A stretch of DNA of 64,000 bases, from positions 248,001-312,000 of the forward strand of contig JAEYDD010000072.1 in assembly GCA_023404095.1 (NCBI GenBank). Reading direction: 5' to 3'. The notes below the pieces were generated by a model. That model saw nothing but the letters and a program-made list of their open reading frames with translations, did not search any database and was not told where the DNA came from. Position numbers and translations under genes: made by a program. This document shows positions 37,821-46,714 of the stretch, piece by piece. How positions within the stretch are numbered: the first letter of the stretch is position 1; every line of letters starts with the position of its first letter. The DNA is from Pseudomonadota bacterium (GTDB lineage Bacteria > Pseudomonadota > Alphaproteobacteria > Rhizobiales > Rhizobiaceae).

Positions 37821-38429
37821 CTACCACATGGTCTTGGCGGCGCGGCCGGGCCATTCCTTGTCGTACGCCGCTCCGTCAAAGCCTTTCTTGGCGGAAGCCA
37901 GCATCTGTCCGACACTCGGCAGCTTCCCCGGATCGCGATGCTTCGCGGGGTTCCACAGATCGGCGCGCAGGACTGCCCGCGCACACTGCGAATAGACCTC
38001 GTCCACCGTAATGACGACGACCGATCGCGGGTGGCGCCCCTCCATTTCGAAACGTCGGGTCAGTTCGTCATCGATGCGCAGGACGGCGCGACCGTTGACG
38101 CGCATCGTGGTGTTCGACCCGGGAATCAGGAACAACAGCCCGACGCGCGGATCGCGGACGATGTTGGAAAGCGAATCGACTCGGTTGTTGCCCCGCCAGT
38201 CCGGCAGCATGAGCGTGCGTTCGTCCTCGACATGGATCACATGACCAGCGTCACCGCGCGGCGAACAATCGAGCCCCTCCGGTCCGACCGTCGCCAGCGT
38301 CATGAACGGCGAAGCCTCGATCATCGCCTGATATTCCGGCGTCAGAAAATTCGTGACCTTGACCAGCGAGGCTTCGCCGGGCTCGCCATAAAGTTCATTC
38401 AGTTGTTCCACGGATGTGACGACCGTCAT
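37821..38429 (-). CDS. Pyridoxamine 5'-phosphate oxidase-like flavoprotein
   Basis: 202-residue member of the split-barrel FMN-binding family. Recognisable elements: FMTLATVGPEGLDCSPRGDAGHVIHV, LMLPDWRGNNRVDSLSNIVRDPRVGLLFLIPG and VNGRAVLRIDDELTRRF. The arrangement fits the PPOX-type group annotated as MSMEG_1061-like, whose substrates are unknown; it is not the PdxH vitamin B6 enzyme. Single gene, convergent with the diguanylate cyclase gene. Confidence 0.88.
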   Translation of the reverse strand: MTVVTSVEQLNELYGEPGEASLVKVTNFLTPEYQAMIEASPFMTLATVGPEGLDCSPRGDAGHVIHVEDERTLMLPDWRGNNRVDSLSNIVRDPRVGLLFLIPGSNTTMRVNGRAVLRIDDELTRRFEMEGRHPRSVVVITVDEVYSQCARAVLRADLWNPAKHRDPGKLPSVGQMLASAKKGFDGAAYDKEWPGRAAKTMW

Positions 38430-38568
38430 GCTTTGCTCCAGTCAATGGGTTCGCTCCGTGATCGCACTCTCTCATGACAGGCGCACAACAGTGAAGCTTC
38501 TGTCTGACGCACCGAGTCCCTCATGCCCGACCGCTACGGCCTGAAATGACGGACGCGACCGGGAAAGC

Positions 38569-38943
38569 CTAGCGAGGCCTCTCGGCGCGGTCGCGGGTCA
38601 TCCCCTTTTCGTCCAGTTCGCGCTCGTAGGCGGCGAAGAGCTCGTCGCCCTTCTCACCCAGTTCGCGCAGATAACTCCACGTGTAAATGCCCGTGTCGTG
38701 GAGATCGTCGAAGCCGATCCGCACGGCGTAGTTCCCCGTCGGCGTCACCGCGAGGATGGCGACGTTGCGCTTGCCGGGAACGGTGACGCGCTGGCCGGGA
38801 CCGTGCCCCTGCACCTCCGCCGACGGCGAAAGCACGCGCAGCATTTCCGCGGAGAGATCAAAGCTCTGCCCGTCGTCGAAGGTGACGGTCAGACAACGAC
38901 GATCCTTCGATACCCGCAATTCCGTCGGCCAGTACTCGCTCAT
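38569..38943 (-). CDS. DUF971 (GBBH-like N-terminal) protein
   Basis: 124-residue protein with the DUF971 fold: WPTELRVSKDRRCLTVTFDDGQSFDLSAEMLRVLSPSAE and a C-terminal IGFDDLHDTGIYTWSYLRELG. The domain also occurs at the N-terminus of gamma-butyrobetaine hydroxylases and in proteins linked to Fe-S or molybdenum cofactor genes. It is divergent from moaA. The start at 38943 (MSEYWP) has GGAG seven bases upstream; an adjacent ATG at 38946 is also possible. Confidence 0.9.
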   Translation of the reverse strand: MSEYWPTELRVSKDRRCLTVTFDDGQSFDLSAEMLRVLSPSAEVQGHGPGQRVTVPGKRNVAILAVTPTGNYAVRIGFDDLHDTGIYTWSYLRELGEKGDELFAAYERELDEKGMTRDRAERPR

Positions 38944-39077
38944 CATCGCTCTCCTGCATGCTGGGGCAGCAGTATGACGCGAACGGGACGTAGGCAAGGT
39001 TCATTTTCGTGAGATAATGCGCGCGTCGGCCTTGACGGTTGACGGCGACCGCCCAACATTGCGGTTCAGAACGGAGC

Positions 39078-40130
39078 ATGAGATTGAACAGTTTCGCAGG
39101 CACGATGGACAAGGCGAAGGCGCTCGCGCAATCGGACGCGCCGATGGTCGATCCGTTCGGCCGCGCCGTAACCTATCTGCGCGTGTCCGTCACCGATCGG
39201 TGCGACTTCCGTTGCACCTATTGCATGGCGGAGAACATGACGTTCCTGCCGAAGAAGGATCTCCTGACGCTGGAGGAGCTGAACCGGCTCTGTTCCGCCT
39301 TCATCCACAAGGGCGTTCGTAAGCTTCGACTGACCGGTGGCGAGCCGCTGGTGCGCAAGAACATCATGTTCCTGGTGCGCGAGCTTGGCCGCCATGTCGA
39401 GGCCGGGCGTCTCGACGAACTGACGCTGACGACGAACGGATCGCAACTTTCCAGGCATGCCGCCGAACTTGCCGATTGCGGCGTTCGCCGCATCAACGTC
39501 TCGCTCGATACGCTGGACCCGGACAAGTTTCGCGCCATCACCCGCTGGGGAGACCTTCAGAAGGTGCTCGAAGGCATCGATGCGGCCCAGGCAGCCGGCA
39601 TAAAGGTGAAGCTCAACGCCGTCGCGCTGAAGGATTTCAACGATCGCGAAATCCCGGCGATGCTGCGCTGGGCCCACGGCCGTGGCATGGACCTGACCCT
39701 GATCGAAACCATGCCGATGGGCGAGATCGAGGAAGACCGGACCGAGCATTATCTGCCGCTGTCGGAAATGCGCCAGCGCCTTGGCGAAGAGTTCACCCTG
39801 ACTGACATCGACTATCGCACCGGCGGACCGGCGCGCTATGTCCGGGTGGCTGAAACCGGCGGCCGTCTCGGCCTGATCACGCCGATGACGCACAATTTCT
39901 GCGAAAGCTGCAACCGGGTTCGCCTCACCTGCACGGGCACGCTCTACATGTGCCTCGGCCAGAACGACGCCGCCGACCTGCGCCTGCCGCTGCGTGCCTC
40001 CGAGGACGATGCGCTTCTGTCGCAGGCGATCGACGAGGCGATTACCCGCAAGCCGAAAGGCCACGATTTCATCATCGACCGCAACCGACGGCCCGCGGTC
40101 GCACGCCACATGAGCGTTACCGGCGGCTAA
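39078..40130 (+). CDS. moaA: GTP 3',8-cyclase (molybdenum cofactor synthesis)
   Basis: Radical SAM enzyme that begins molybdopterin synthesis from GTP. The N-terminal cluster motif CDFRCTYC, the SAM motif TGGEPLVR, and the second C-terminal [4Fe-4S] site CESCNRVRLTCTGTLYMC are all present. About 350 residues. The start is uncertain: ATG 39078 has GGAG very close, and ATG 39105 (MDKAKALAQ) is an alternative; conserved sequence begins at MVDPFGRAVTYLRVSVTDRC. mobA and mobB lie downstream beyond the chemoreceptor gene. Confidence 0.95.
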   Translation: MRLNSFAGTMDKAKALAQSDAPMVDPFGRAVTYLRVSVTDRCDFRCTYCMAENMTFLPKKDLLTLEELNRLCSAFIHKGVRKLRLTGGEPLVRKNIMFLVRELGRHVEAGRLDELTLTTNGSQLSRHAAELADCGVRRINVSLDTLDPDKFRAITRWGDLQKVLEGIDAAQAAGIKVKLNAVALKDFNDREIPAMLRWAHGRGMDLTLIETMPMGEIEEDRTEHYLPLSEMRQRLGEEFTLTDIDYRTGGPARYVRVAETGGRLGLITPMTHNFCESCNRVRLTCTGTLYMCLGQNDAADLRLPLRASEDDALLSQAIDEAITRKPKGHDFIIDRNRRPAVARHMSVTGG

Positions 40131-40140
40131 CCTTTCGCTG

Positions 40141-40178
40141 GGACCCCGACGCGAAACAACGCCGGGGTCTGCTGTTTC
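40141..40178. terminator. Likely terminator between moaA and the chemoreceptor gene
   Basis: GACCCCG at 40142-40148 pairs with CGGGGTC at 40163-40169, followed on the plus strand by TGCTGTTTCT. It lies between the convergent genes. Confidence 0.6.
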
Positions 40179-40192
40179 TGGCGCCATGGCCG

Positions 40193-42733
40193 TCAGGCGG
40201 CGTAGTGGCCCCTGTAGTGTTCGTCCCTGCCATTGAAGTCTCGCGTCTTGAAGCGGTCGATCTTCTGGTTCAGCAGCTCCACGCGCCGGCGCAACCCGTG
40301 AATTTCGGCCGTGTTCTCCTCCACCATCGTGGCATTCTGCTGGGTGATCAGTTCCACTTGATGCACCGCCGCGTTCACCTCGTTGAGGCCTTCGTACTGT
40401 GCGGCCGCCGCCTGCTCGATGTTTCCGACGAGCTGGTGGATCGTCGAGATGTGCTCGTTGATGACCGACAGCGCATTGCCGGTCTCTTCCACCAGCGACA
40501 CGCCGTTTCGGACCTGGGCCGAGCTGTCCGAAATCAGCCCCTTGATCTCGCGGGCGGCTCCGGCGCAGCGCTGCGCCAGTTCACGCACCTCCTGGGCGAC
40601 CACGGCAAATCCCCGTCCTGCGTCGCCGGCACGCGCCGCCTCGACGCCGGCATTCAGCGCCAGGAGGTTGGTCTGGAAGGCGATTTCATCGATGACACCG
40701 ATAATCGTGCTGATCCTCTCGGAAGACGTGTTGATCTGCGCCATCGCCTCCACCGCCTTGGTCACGACCGCGCCGGAGCGGATCGCATAGTCGTGCGTCT
40801 CGTCCACGGAGAGCGCGGTGCGCTGGGCGCTTTCGGCCGTCGAGCGGACAATGTCGGTCAATTGGCGAAGGGCACGGGAGCTTTCCTCCAGAGCTGCCGC
40901 CTGTTGCTCTGTTCGCCGCGCCAGGTCGTCGGCGGAAGTCGCGAGATTTCCGGCGCCGCCGTTGATCTCCAGGGTCGTCGCCCGGACATCGGCCAGCGTT
41001 GCCCGCAATGCTTCGACCGCATTGTTGTAGGTGCGGGCCATGGTCACGTATTCCGCAGCCAGCGTCTCGGTCATGCTTTCCTCCAGGTCGCCCTCGGCAA
41101 GTTTGCCGAGCACGTTAGAGAGGGCCGTGAGCGCTTCCATCTGCTCGGCCTCAATGCGCGCCTGCTCGGCGGCGCGCCGGGCCTGCTCCTGCGCCGTCTG
41201 CGCCCGCTGCGCCTCGGCCTCCTGCTCAAGCCGGACGTTCTCGACTGCGGCATCGCGGAACACGGCCACGGAGCGGACCATGTCGCCGATCTCGTCGCCG
41301 CGGTTGCGGCCTTCGATCGGCACGGTGAGATCGCCGCTGGCAAGGCGGGACATCACCTCGGTCACCCGCTTCAGCGGGCCGCGCAAGGTCTCGACCAGCA
41401 TCAGGCCGCCGATGATCGCAAGCAACGTTCCCGCCACCATTGCGATGATGGAGACATCGGCCGAACGCTGGCTGTCGCGCTTGCCTGCCTCCTGGGCGCT
41501 GCTAACGAAGGCCTCCAATGTCTGGCTGGCGTCGGCGACGAGAGAGCGGCCGAGGCGACGCGCGTCGCGCCAGCGCTGGCCGACATCGATCAGAGCCTGT
41601 GACCCATCCTCGATCGCCGCAAGATGCGGCGCGATGCGCCCGGAAAGATCGCGCAGCGCCGCATTGCGGGCGCCAAGCTCCGAAAGCTGGGCAGCACTCG
41701 CCGCGACGGCCTGCACATCTGCAAGGATCAGATCCCGGCTCTGCTGGTCGAGCTTGCGGTGAAGCTCGCTGATGTGCAGCCGCGTCCGGTCGATACTGGT
41801 AAAGGTGTCGTTCATGATCGAAATCAGCGACTTGAGCAGGCCGATCTCGGCGTCCATGGTCACAAATCGCTTCGCCGCGAGGTCCGAATTCTCCTGGGCA
41901 GCCTTTACGAAGTCGGCGTCATACTTCGACAGTTTGGAAAGAATGGGCGTGAAGGCCTGCTTCTTGGCTTCCGCATCGTCCGGGCTTGCGAGAACCTTCT
42001 GGATCGCGTCGACTTCCCGCTTCAGCAGGGCGAACTGTCCGAGAGCCTTCGGCGAAGCGATCTTTTCGGATTCGCCGATCTGCTTGATCAGCGCTGGCAG
42101 ATAGGTCTGCGCTGCCTTGACCTTGTCTTCGGCCTTCATCGCAAGCGCAACGGGCTTGCGGAACTTGCCGACCCGCTCTGCGAGACCCTGATAGGCGGCG
42201 GCATCGAAGAGAAGCGTGCGGGCAAACTTTTCCTTCTCGTCCGATTCGCTGCGGATCACGCCGATCTGCTTTTCGGCGAACTGCCCTTGCTCGGTCAGCC
42301 CGGCAAGCGCTGACTCGAGATCGTTGGTGATTTTGTCCTGCTCCACCTTGATGGACCAGAGAAGGTCGGTCTCTTCGCGCATCTTCGGCGCAAGCGCAAC
42401 GACCGAGGCGATCTTGTCCTTCACGGCCTGTTCCGGCAGCAGATCGTTGAGGGTCCCGATTCCGGCATTCTGATCGTCCACGCGCGCGCTCAGCGCGTCG
42501 CGATTTCCTTCCGTAGGCTCGTCGACGAAGTCTTGCAGCGCCGTCCTGAGCTTCTGGAAGTCCGACAGGCTGTTGATGGTCTCGCGCGTTACGGTCATGT
42601 GGCCGTTCAGCGTCCGGGCGGTAAAGAACCCGACGAGACCGATCCCGGCGATGAGGACCACCAGCGGAATGACGAAAAGCAGCACCTTGGTGACGATGCG
42701 GCGGCGCTGCAGCATGCGATCGATAATGGACAT
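40193..42733 (-). CDS. Methyl-accepting chemotaxis protein
   Basis: 846-residue transmembrane chemoreceptor. TM1 is at about 15-38, followed by a large helical periplasmic region of about 380 residues, TM2 at about 425-450, a HAMP domain (LRGPLKRVTEVMSRLASGDLTVPI), a second HAMP-like segment (LAEGDLEESM) and the signalling domain with the conserved hairpin tip EIAFQTNLLALNAGVEAARAG. The large helical sensor resembles the HBM type; ligand unknown. There is no C-terminal CheR pentapeptide (ends GRDEHYRGHYAA). The start at 42733 is supported by GGGGAACCC. No other chemotaxis gene is near. Confidence 0.94.
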   Translation of the reverse strand: MSIIDRMLQRRRIVTKVLLFVIPLVVLIAGIGLVGFFTARTLNGHMTVTRETINSLSDFQKLRTALQDFVDEPTEGNRDALSARVDDQNAGIGTLNDLLPEQAVKDKIASVVALAPKMREETDLLWSIKVEQDKITNDLESALAGLTEQGQFAEKQIGVIRSESDEKEKFARTLLFDAAAYQGLAERVGKFRKPVALAMKAEDKVKAAQTYLPALIKQIGESEKIASPKALGQFALLKREVDAIQKVLASPDDAEAKKQAFTPILSKLSKYDADFVKAAQENSDLAAKRFVTMDAEIGLLKSLISIMNDTFTSIDRTRLHISELHRKLDQQSRDLILADVQAVAASAAQLSELGARNAALRDLSGRIAPHLAAIEDGSQALIDVGQRWRDARRLGRSLVADASQTLEAFVSSAQEAGKRDSQRSADVSIIAMVAGTLLAIIGGLMLVETLRGPLKRVTEVMSRLASGDLTVPIEGRNRGDEIGDMVRSVAVFRDAAVENVRLEQEAEAQRAQTAQEQARRAAEQARIEAEQMEALTALSNVLGKLAEGDLEESMTETLAAEYVTMARTYNNAVEALRATLADVRATTLEINGGAGNLATSADDLARRTEQQAAALEESSRALRQLTDIVRSTAESAQRTALSVDETHDYAIRSGAVVTKAVEAMAQINTSSERISTIIGVIDEIAFQTNLLALNAGVEAARAGDAGRGFAVVAQEVRELAQRCAGAAREIKGLISDSSAQVRNGVSLVEETGNALSVINEHISTIHQLVGNIEQAAAAQYEGLNEVNAAVHQVELITQQNATMVEENTAEIHGLRRRVELLNQKIDRFKTRDFNGRDEHYRGHYAA

Positions 42734-43098
42734 GGGTTCCCCGGATATTTTTCTTCTGTCCGATTGCATCCCCGTGAATGGCAGGATCGCCGGTCCTGCG
42801 GATAGGTCGCCGGCGCAAACTCGGGCGCAACAGCAGAAAAGAACAAGCGACGGTCGCTGCGAGAAAAATCGCGCGCACCGGCCATCCGTCGCATCATGCG
42901 AAGGTCTTTCGGGTGACGTAACGATAGGACGCGAACATTAACGAAATGCGAAGCGTGCATTGCAGCATCTTCCATATGCAGCAGCTCCCGCGGATCGGTC
43001 CCCGATCGCCGCGGCGGCCTGCATAGACAACGGAAAGAGACAAGACTTGCTATAACTTCTGTCGCAGACTCATATGGATGGCCAGAGGCATTTGAGGA
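42734..43098. other. Divergent intergenic region, chemoreceptor gene / mobA
   Basis: 365 bases. The last 60 bases before mobA are AT-richer (TTGCTATAACTTCTGTCGCAGACTCATATGG) and could hold its promoter, but I cannot fix one with confidence. No gene or RNA seen. Confidence 0.4.
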
Positions 43099-43755
43099 AT
43101 GAAGGCATTGAAGAGTTCGGCAGACAGCGGCCCGGAATTTCCCGGTGTCGTGCTTGCGGGAGGTCGCTCCAGCCGCATGGGGCGCAACAAGGCCCTTCTG
43201 CCGTTCGGACCCGAATCGCTTGTCCTTCGCGCCACCCGCCGGCTGACGCCACAGGTTACCGCCGTCGCGATCAACGCCAACGACCGGCCGCCTGAACTGG
43301 AGGCGCTCGGCTTCTCCGTGTTCAGCGATCTGGACGACAGCCGCGCCGGGCCACTTGGCGGCATCCTGGCATCGCTCCGTTACGCCGGCGTCGCCTCATG
43401 GTCCTCCTCGCATGTGGTGACCGTTGCGATCGACAGCCCGTTCTTTCCGACCGATCTCGTCGCCAGGCTTGCCGGTGCAATCGACCGCCCCGACCGCATC
43501 GCCGTCGCCGCCTCCAGCGGAGGCCTGCATCCGGTCTTCGGGCTCTGGCCGCTTGCGCTTGCCGACGACCTGGAACACTGGCTGAGCAGTGGGCGCAGCC
43601 TGCGGCTGCGCGACTGGCTCGCCCGCCATGGGGCTACCGAGGTGCATTTTGCCGACCACGAGACCGGGCTTGGCCGGCTCGATCCGTTCTTCAACGTCAA
43701 CACGCCGGCCGATCTGGTCGCCGCGCAGCACTGGCTGGGAGCACTCGACCGATGA
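43099..43755 (+). CDS. mobA: Molybdenum cofactor guanylyltransferase
   Basis: Adds GMP to molybdopterin, giving the MGD cofactor of bacterial molybdoenzymes. The 218-residue protein has the nucleotidyltransferase motif LAGGRSSRMGRNKALL, FSDLDDSRAGPLGGI and a C-terminal FFNVNTPADL. The ribosome site GAGGA touches the ATG at 43099, which is tight; the TTG at 43108 would have better spacing. Translation overlaps mobB by ATGA at 43752. Confidence 0.93.
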   Translation: MKALKSSADSGPEFPGVVLAGGRSSRMGRNKALLPFGPESLVLRATRRLTPQVTAVAINANDRPPELEALGFSVFSDLDDSRAGPLGGILASLRYAGVASWSSSHVVTVAIDSPFFPTDLVARLAGAIDRPDRIAVAASSGGLHPVFGLWPLALADDLEHWLSSGRSLRLRDWLARHGATEVHFADHETGLGRLDPFFNVNTPADLVAAQHWLGALDR

Positions 43756-44285
43756 CGGCAGCACGTCCCAGGATTTTCGGCATCGCGGGCTGGAAGAACT
43801 CCGGCAAGACAGGGCTTGCCGTGCGCCTTGTCGAGACGCTCGTCTCGCGCGGCTACCGGGTGTCGACCATCAAGCATGCGCATCACGACTTCGATATCGA
43901 CAAGGTCGGCGCCGACAGCTACCGCCACCGCCAGGCGGGCGCGCATGAAGTGACCATCGTATCCGGCACCCGCTTTGCCATCATGCACGAGTTGCGCGGC
44001 GAGCCTGAACCGAGCTTCGAGGATATCCTCGCCCGGATCGCTCCCTGCGACCTGGTGCTGATCGAGGGCTACAAGCGCGAGCCGATCCCCAAGATCGAGG
44101 CGCGGCGGCTGGAGGCTGCCAACCGGACGCCGCTGGCGCCGCAAGATCCCCACATTGTGGCGATCGCCGCCGACCATCGCGTCGAGGACAGCGCTCTGCC
44201 CGTCTTCGATCTCGACGATACGGACGCGATCGCTGACTTCGTCGTTCGCACCGTCGGGCTGGATGCGGCCAAAAGCCGGACATAG
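43752..44285 (+). CDS. mobB: Molybdopterin-guanine dinucleotide accessory GTPase
   Basis: 177-residue P-loop protein that binds GTP and assists MobA. Walker A is GWKNSGKT at about residues 13-20; TIKHAHHDFDIDKVGADSYRHRQAGA and LVLIEGYKREPIPKIE follow as in the family. The start overlaps the mobA stop, so the two are coupled. Transcription probably ends at the GC-rich hairpin at 44289-44312. Confidence 0.95.
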   Translation: MTAARPRIFGIAGWKNSGKTGLAVRLVETLVSRGYRVSTIKHAHHDFDIDKVGADSYRHRQAGAHEVTIVSGTRFAIMHELRGEPEPSFEDILARIAPCDLVLIEGYKREPIPKIEARRLEAANRTPLAPQDPHIVAIAADHRVEDSALPVFDLDDTDAIADFVVRTVGLDAAKSRT

Positions 44286-44288
44286 AAC

Positions 44289-44312
44289 GGCCGCCGGATC
44301 GCTCCGGCGGCC
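44289..44312. terminator. GC-rich hairpin between mobB and the OmpA-family gene
   Basis: A perfect 10-bp inverted repeat GGCCGCCGGA/TCCGGCGGCC with loop TCGC, between convergent genes. No T-tract follows on either strand, so factor-independent termination is uncertain. Confidence 0.5.
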
Positions 44313-44338
44313 ACAAGATCATTTCGTGGTGCTAATGC

Positions 44339-46357
44339 TTATTCGGCAGATGCGACCGGCTTCACCAGCGGGGTGACGCGGCGGATGGTGACGCGGCGGT
44401 TGAGCTGCTCGGGGCCGTCGGTGGCGACCTTGAGGTAGCGTTCGCCATAGCCCTGGGTCGACAGGTTCTCCGGCGGGATGTCGTAGACGTCCGTCAGGAG
44501 GTTTGCGACCGATTCGGCGCGCTCGTCGGACAGGATCAGGTTCGATTCGTCCGAGCCGACCGCGTCGGTGTGGCCCTCGATCAGGAAAGTCTCGCTCGGA
44601 TCCTGATCGAGCACTTCGTTGATCGCATCGGCGACCTGGCGCAGCGTCGACGCCTGTTCCATCGAAATGTCGGCGCTTCCCGTCGCAAACGTGATCGTGT
44701 CGAGATCGATGCGGCGGACCTTGTCGCGGATACGCGCCGAATACTTCACTTCGTCCAGCGTGTAGACGCGTTCAACCGGTTCCACCGGCGGCAGATCGAG
44801 GAACGCGCGGTAGTCACGGTCATAGTCGGACGACGTGTCGATGATGTACTCGTCGACAGGCACGGTCAGGCGCATCGGCGGCAGGTCGAGGCCAGGATCA
44901 TAGAACGGGCGGTCATCCACATAGTCGACCTCCGGCACGTAGTAGAGCACATATTCGCGATCGCCGACGAAGCGCGAGCGCTGGATAACGGTGCCGTACT
45001 CGTTGCGGATCGTCACCACCCGGACGCCGCCGGGACGCTCGATCGTCTCGCGGACGCGTCCGCCGCGCAGGGTCTCGTAATAGGTGTCGCCCCCCCGGCG
45101 CGACAGGCGGTCGCTGTCGTAGTGGCGCACGAAGGTGCGGTTGTCGATGTTGTAGATGACGCGATTGTCCTCGCGCCGGCCGATGCGCACGTTGTCCGGA
45201 TCGCGATAGTTCGGCCTGCGGTCGCGCCGCTCGCCACGCTCGCGGTCGATCGCTTCCCGACGCTCGTAGCTGCGGCGGTTGCCGTCTCGGTCGACCTGGG
45301 CGTCGGCATCGGATCGGGGCACGCGCACGTTGACATTGCGGCGCTCTTCCTGGCGCTTCCTGCGGCTTTCCTCTCGGGACTCGCGCGATCCGGCGCGGCG
45401 GTCGGCGTCCTTGTCGCTGTCGAGAACGGCCGCGCCGCCCACGACGGGAAGGTCGATCGTCTCGGTCGTGCGCGACGGGTCGCGGGCAATGCGCTCGCGT
45501 TCGGGATCACGTTCGCGGCGCGGGCGCTCGCGGTTGTCTTCCGACGTCCGGCGATCGCGGTCCGCCTCGGCCTTCTTGCGGCGCTCTTCGGGCGCCTTTT
45601 CGCGGTCCGACTGCTCGCGATCGGCCTGGTTTCGGTCCTGCGCACCGCGATTCTGGCCGGCGTCCTTCCGGTCGCCCTGCTGCTCGGCCTGGTTGCGATC
45701 ACGGTTGGGCCGGCCCTGCTCTTCGTTGCCGCCCTGCTGGGCTTCGCGCTGCTTGCGACGCTCTTCGCGCGCCTTCTCGCGATCGGACTGCTGCTCCTTC
45801 TGCGCCGGCCGGTTCTGGCCCTCGCCCTGCTGTTCGGCCTTGTTGCGATCGCGGTTGGGCTTGCCCTGCTCTTCGTTGCCGCCCTGCTGGGCTTCGCGCT
45901 GCTTGCGACGCTCTTCACGCGCCTTCTCGCGATCGGACTGCTGCTCCCTCTGCGCCGGCCGGTTCTGGCCGTCGCCCTGCTGTTCGGCCTGCTTGCGCTC
46001 GCGGTTGGGCTTGCCCTGCTCTTCGTTGCCGCCGCCCTGCTGGGCTTCGCGCTGCTTGCGGCGCTCCTCGCGGGCCTTCTCGCGGTCGGATTTTTGTTCG
46101 CCGTCCTGCGCCTGCTCGCGGTTCTTCTTGCGCTCCTGCTGCTGACCGCCCTGCTGTTCCTGTTCCTGACGCTGCTGGCGGCGCAGCTTGCGCTGCTCCT
46201 CTTCGGAAAGATCGCCGTCATTCGACTGGACGAGAATCACGCCCTGCGCGTCACCCACCGGCTGCATGGCGCGATACGGAGCCGCATAAGCAGGCTGCAA
46301 CAGCATCGACGCAATCGGCAGCGCGACCGTGGCAAGCAGTTTGGTTCGATTTCCCAT
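44339..46357 (-). CDS. OmpA-family protein with long charged repeat region
   Basis: 672-residue envelope protein. A signal peptide (MGNRTKLLATVALPIASMLLQPAYA) is followed by a very hydrophilic region, residues 50-420, rich in Arg, Glu, Gln and Asp. Residues 90-249 hold three near-identical repeats of about 50 residues starting SDREKAREERRKQREAQQGG at 90, 141 and 191, and a degraded one at 250. The C-terminus is an OmpA-like peptidoglycan-binding domain: FATGSADISMEQASTL, LIEGHTDAVGSDESNLILSDERA and LSTQGYGERYL. It probably links the outer membrane or periplasm to murein. Similar repeat-rich OmpA proteins occur in rhizobia; the role of the repeats is unknown. Confidence 0.9.
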   Translation of the reverse strand: MGNRTKLLATVALPIASMLLQPAYAAPYRAMQPVGDAQGVILVQSNDGDLSEEEQRKLRRQQRQEQEQQGGQQQERKKNREQAQDGEQKSDREKAREERRKQREAQQGGGNEEQGKPNRERKQAEQQGDGQNRPAQREQQSDREKAREERRKQREAQQGGNEEQGKPNRDRNKAEQQGEGQNRPAQKEQQSDREKAREERRKQREAQQGGNEEQGRPNRDRNQAEQQGDRKDAGQNRGAQDRNQADREQSDREKAPEERRKKAEADRDRRTSEDNRERPRRERDPERERIARDPSRTTETIDLPVVGGAAVLDSDKDADRRAGSRESREESRRKRQEERRNVNVRVPRSDADAQVDRDGNRRSYERREAIDRERGERRDRRPNYRDPDNVRIGRREDNRVIYNIDNRTFVRHYDSDRLSRRGGDTYYETLRGGRVRETIERPGGVRVVTIRNEYGTVIQRSRFVGDREYVLYYVPEVDYVDDRPFYDPGLDLPPMRLTVPVDEYIIDTSSDYDRDYRAFLDLPPVEPVERVYTLDEVKYSARIRDKVRRIDLDTITFATGSADISMEQASTLRQVADAINEVLDQDPSETFLIEGHTDAVGSDESNLILSDERAESVANLLTDVYDIPPENLSTQGYGERYLKVATDGPEQLNRRVTIRRVTPLVKPVASAE
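45611..46090 (-). repeat. Tandem 150-bp repeats inside the OmpA-family gene
   Basis: In-frame tandem repeat encoding three full copies and one degenerate copy of a 50-residue Arg/Glu/Gln-rich unit. Copies two and three differ at only a few residues (for example GKPNRDRNK against GRPNRDRNQ), which points to recent expansion or gene conversion. Length variation between strains is expected. Confidence 0.9.
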
Positions 46358-46714
46358 AATGTCTTCCTTGTCTCCGATGATCCCATCGTGGCGAGCGGTG
46401 AATCAGTGATTCCGGGCGATTTTGTGTTTCAACCGCAGGATCCGATTCGTCATTTAGAGCCTATCCACACCGGCTGAACTGCCGATGAACGTTGCGTTGC
46501 CTCCACATTCATGCAGGCTCGGAATGAACGTCGGGCGCCGCCAACGGTTCCGAAATCCACAAGGCCGCAACGGCACTTTATTTGTCATACGATTAGCCGT
46601 TGATTTTTGCTCAATAAGCAGTCGATTATCCGCCCAATCGGACCACACCGGCGTCCGTACGCATACCGGCGAAAATGAAAACAAACCCGCCGGATCAAAA
46701 AAGAGAGGATCGAA
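46358..46714. other. Divergent intergenic region, OmpA-family gene / ABC importer
   Basis: 357 bases between divergent genes. No ORF, repeat or RNA gene is supported; promoters of both genes must lie here but I see no confident element. Confidence 0.4.

Noticed and set aside
44570..46477. 635-residue plus-strand ORF rich in Leu, Ala and Val, resembling a membrane protein
   Set aside because: It is the antisense of the OmpA-family gene. The complement of a Glu/Arg/Gln-rich repeat naturally reads as Leu/Ala-rich; there are no family motifs and no ribosome site.
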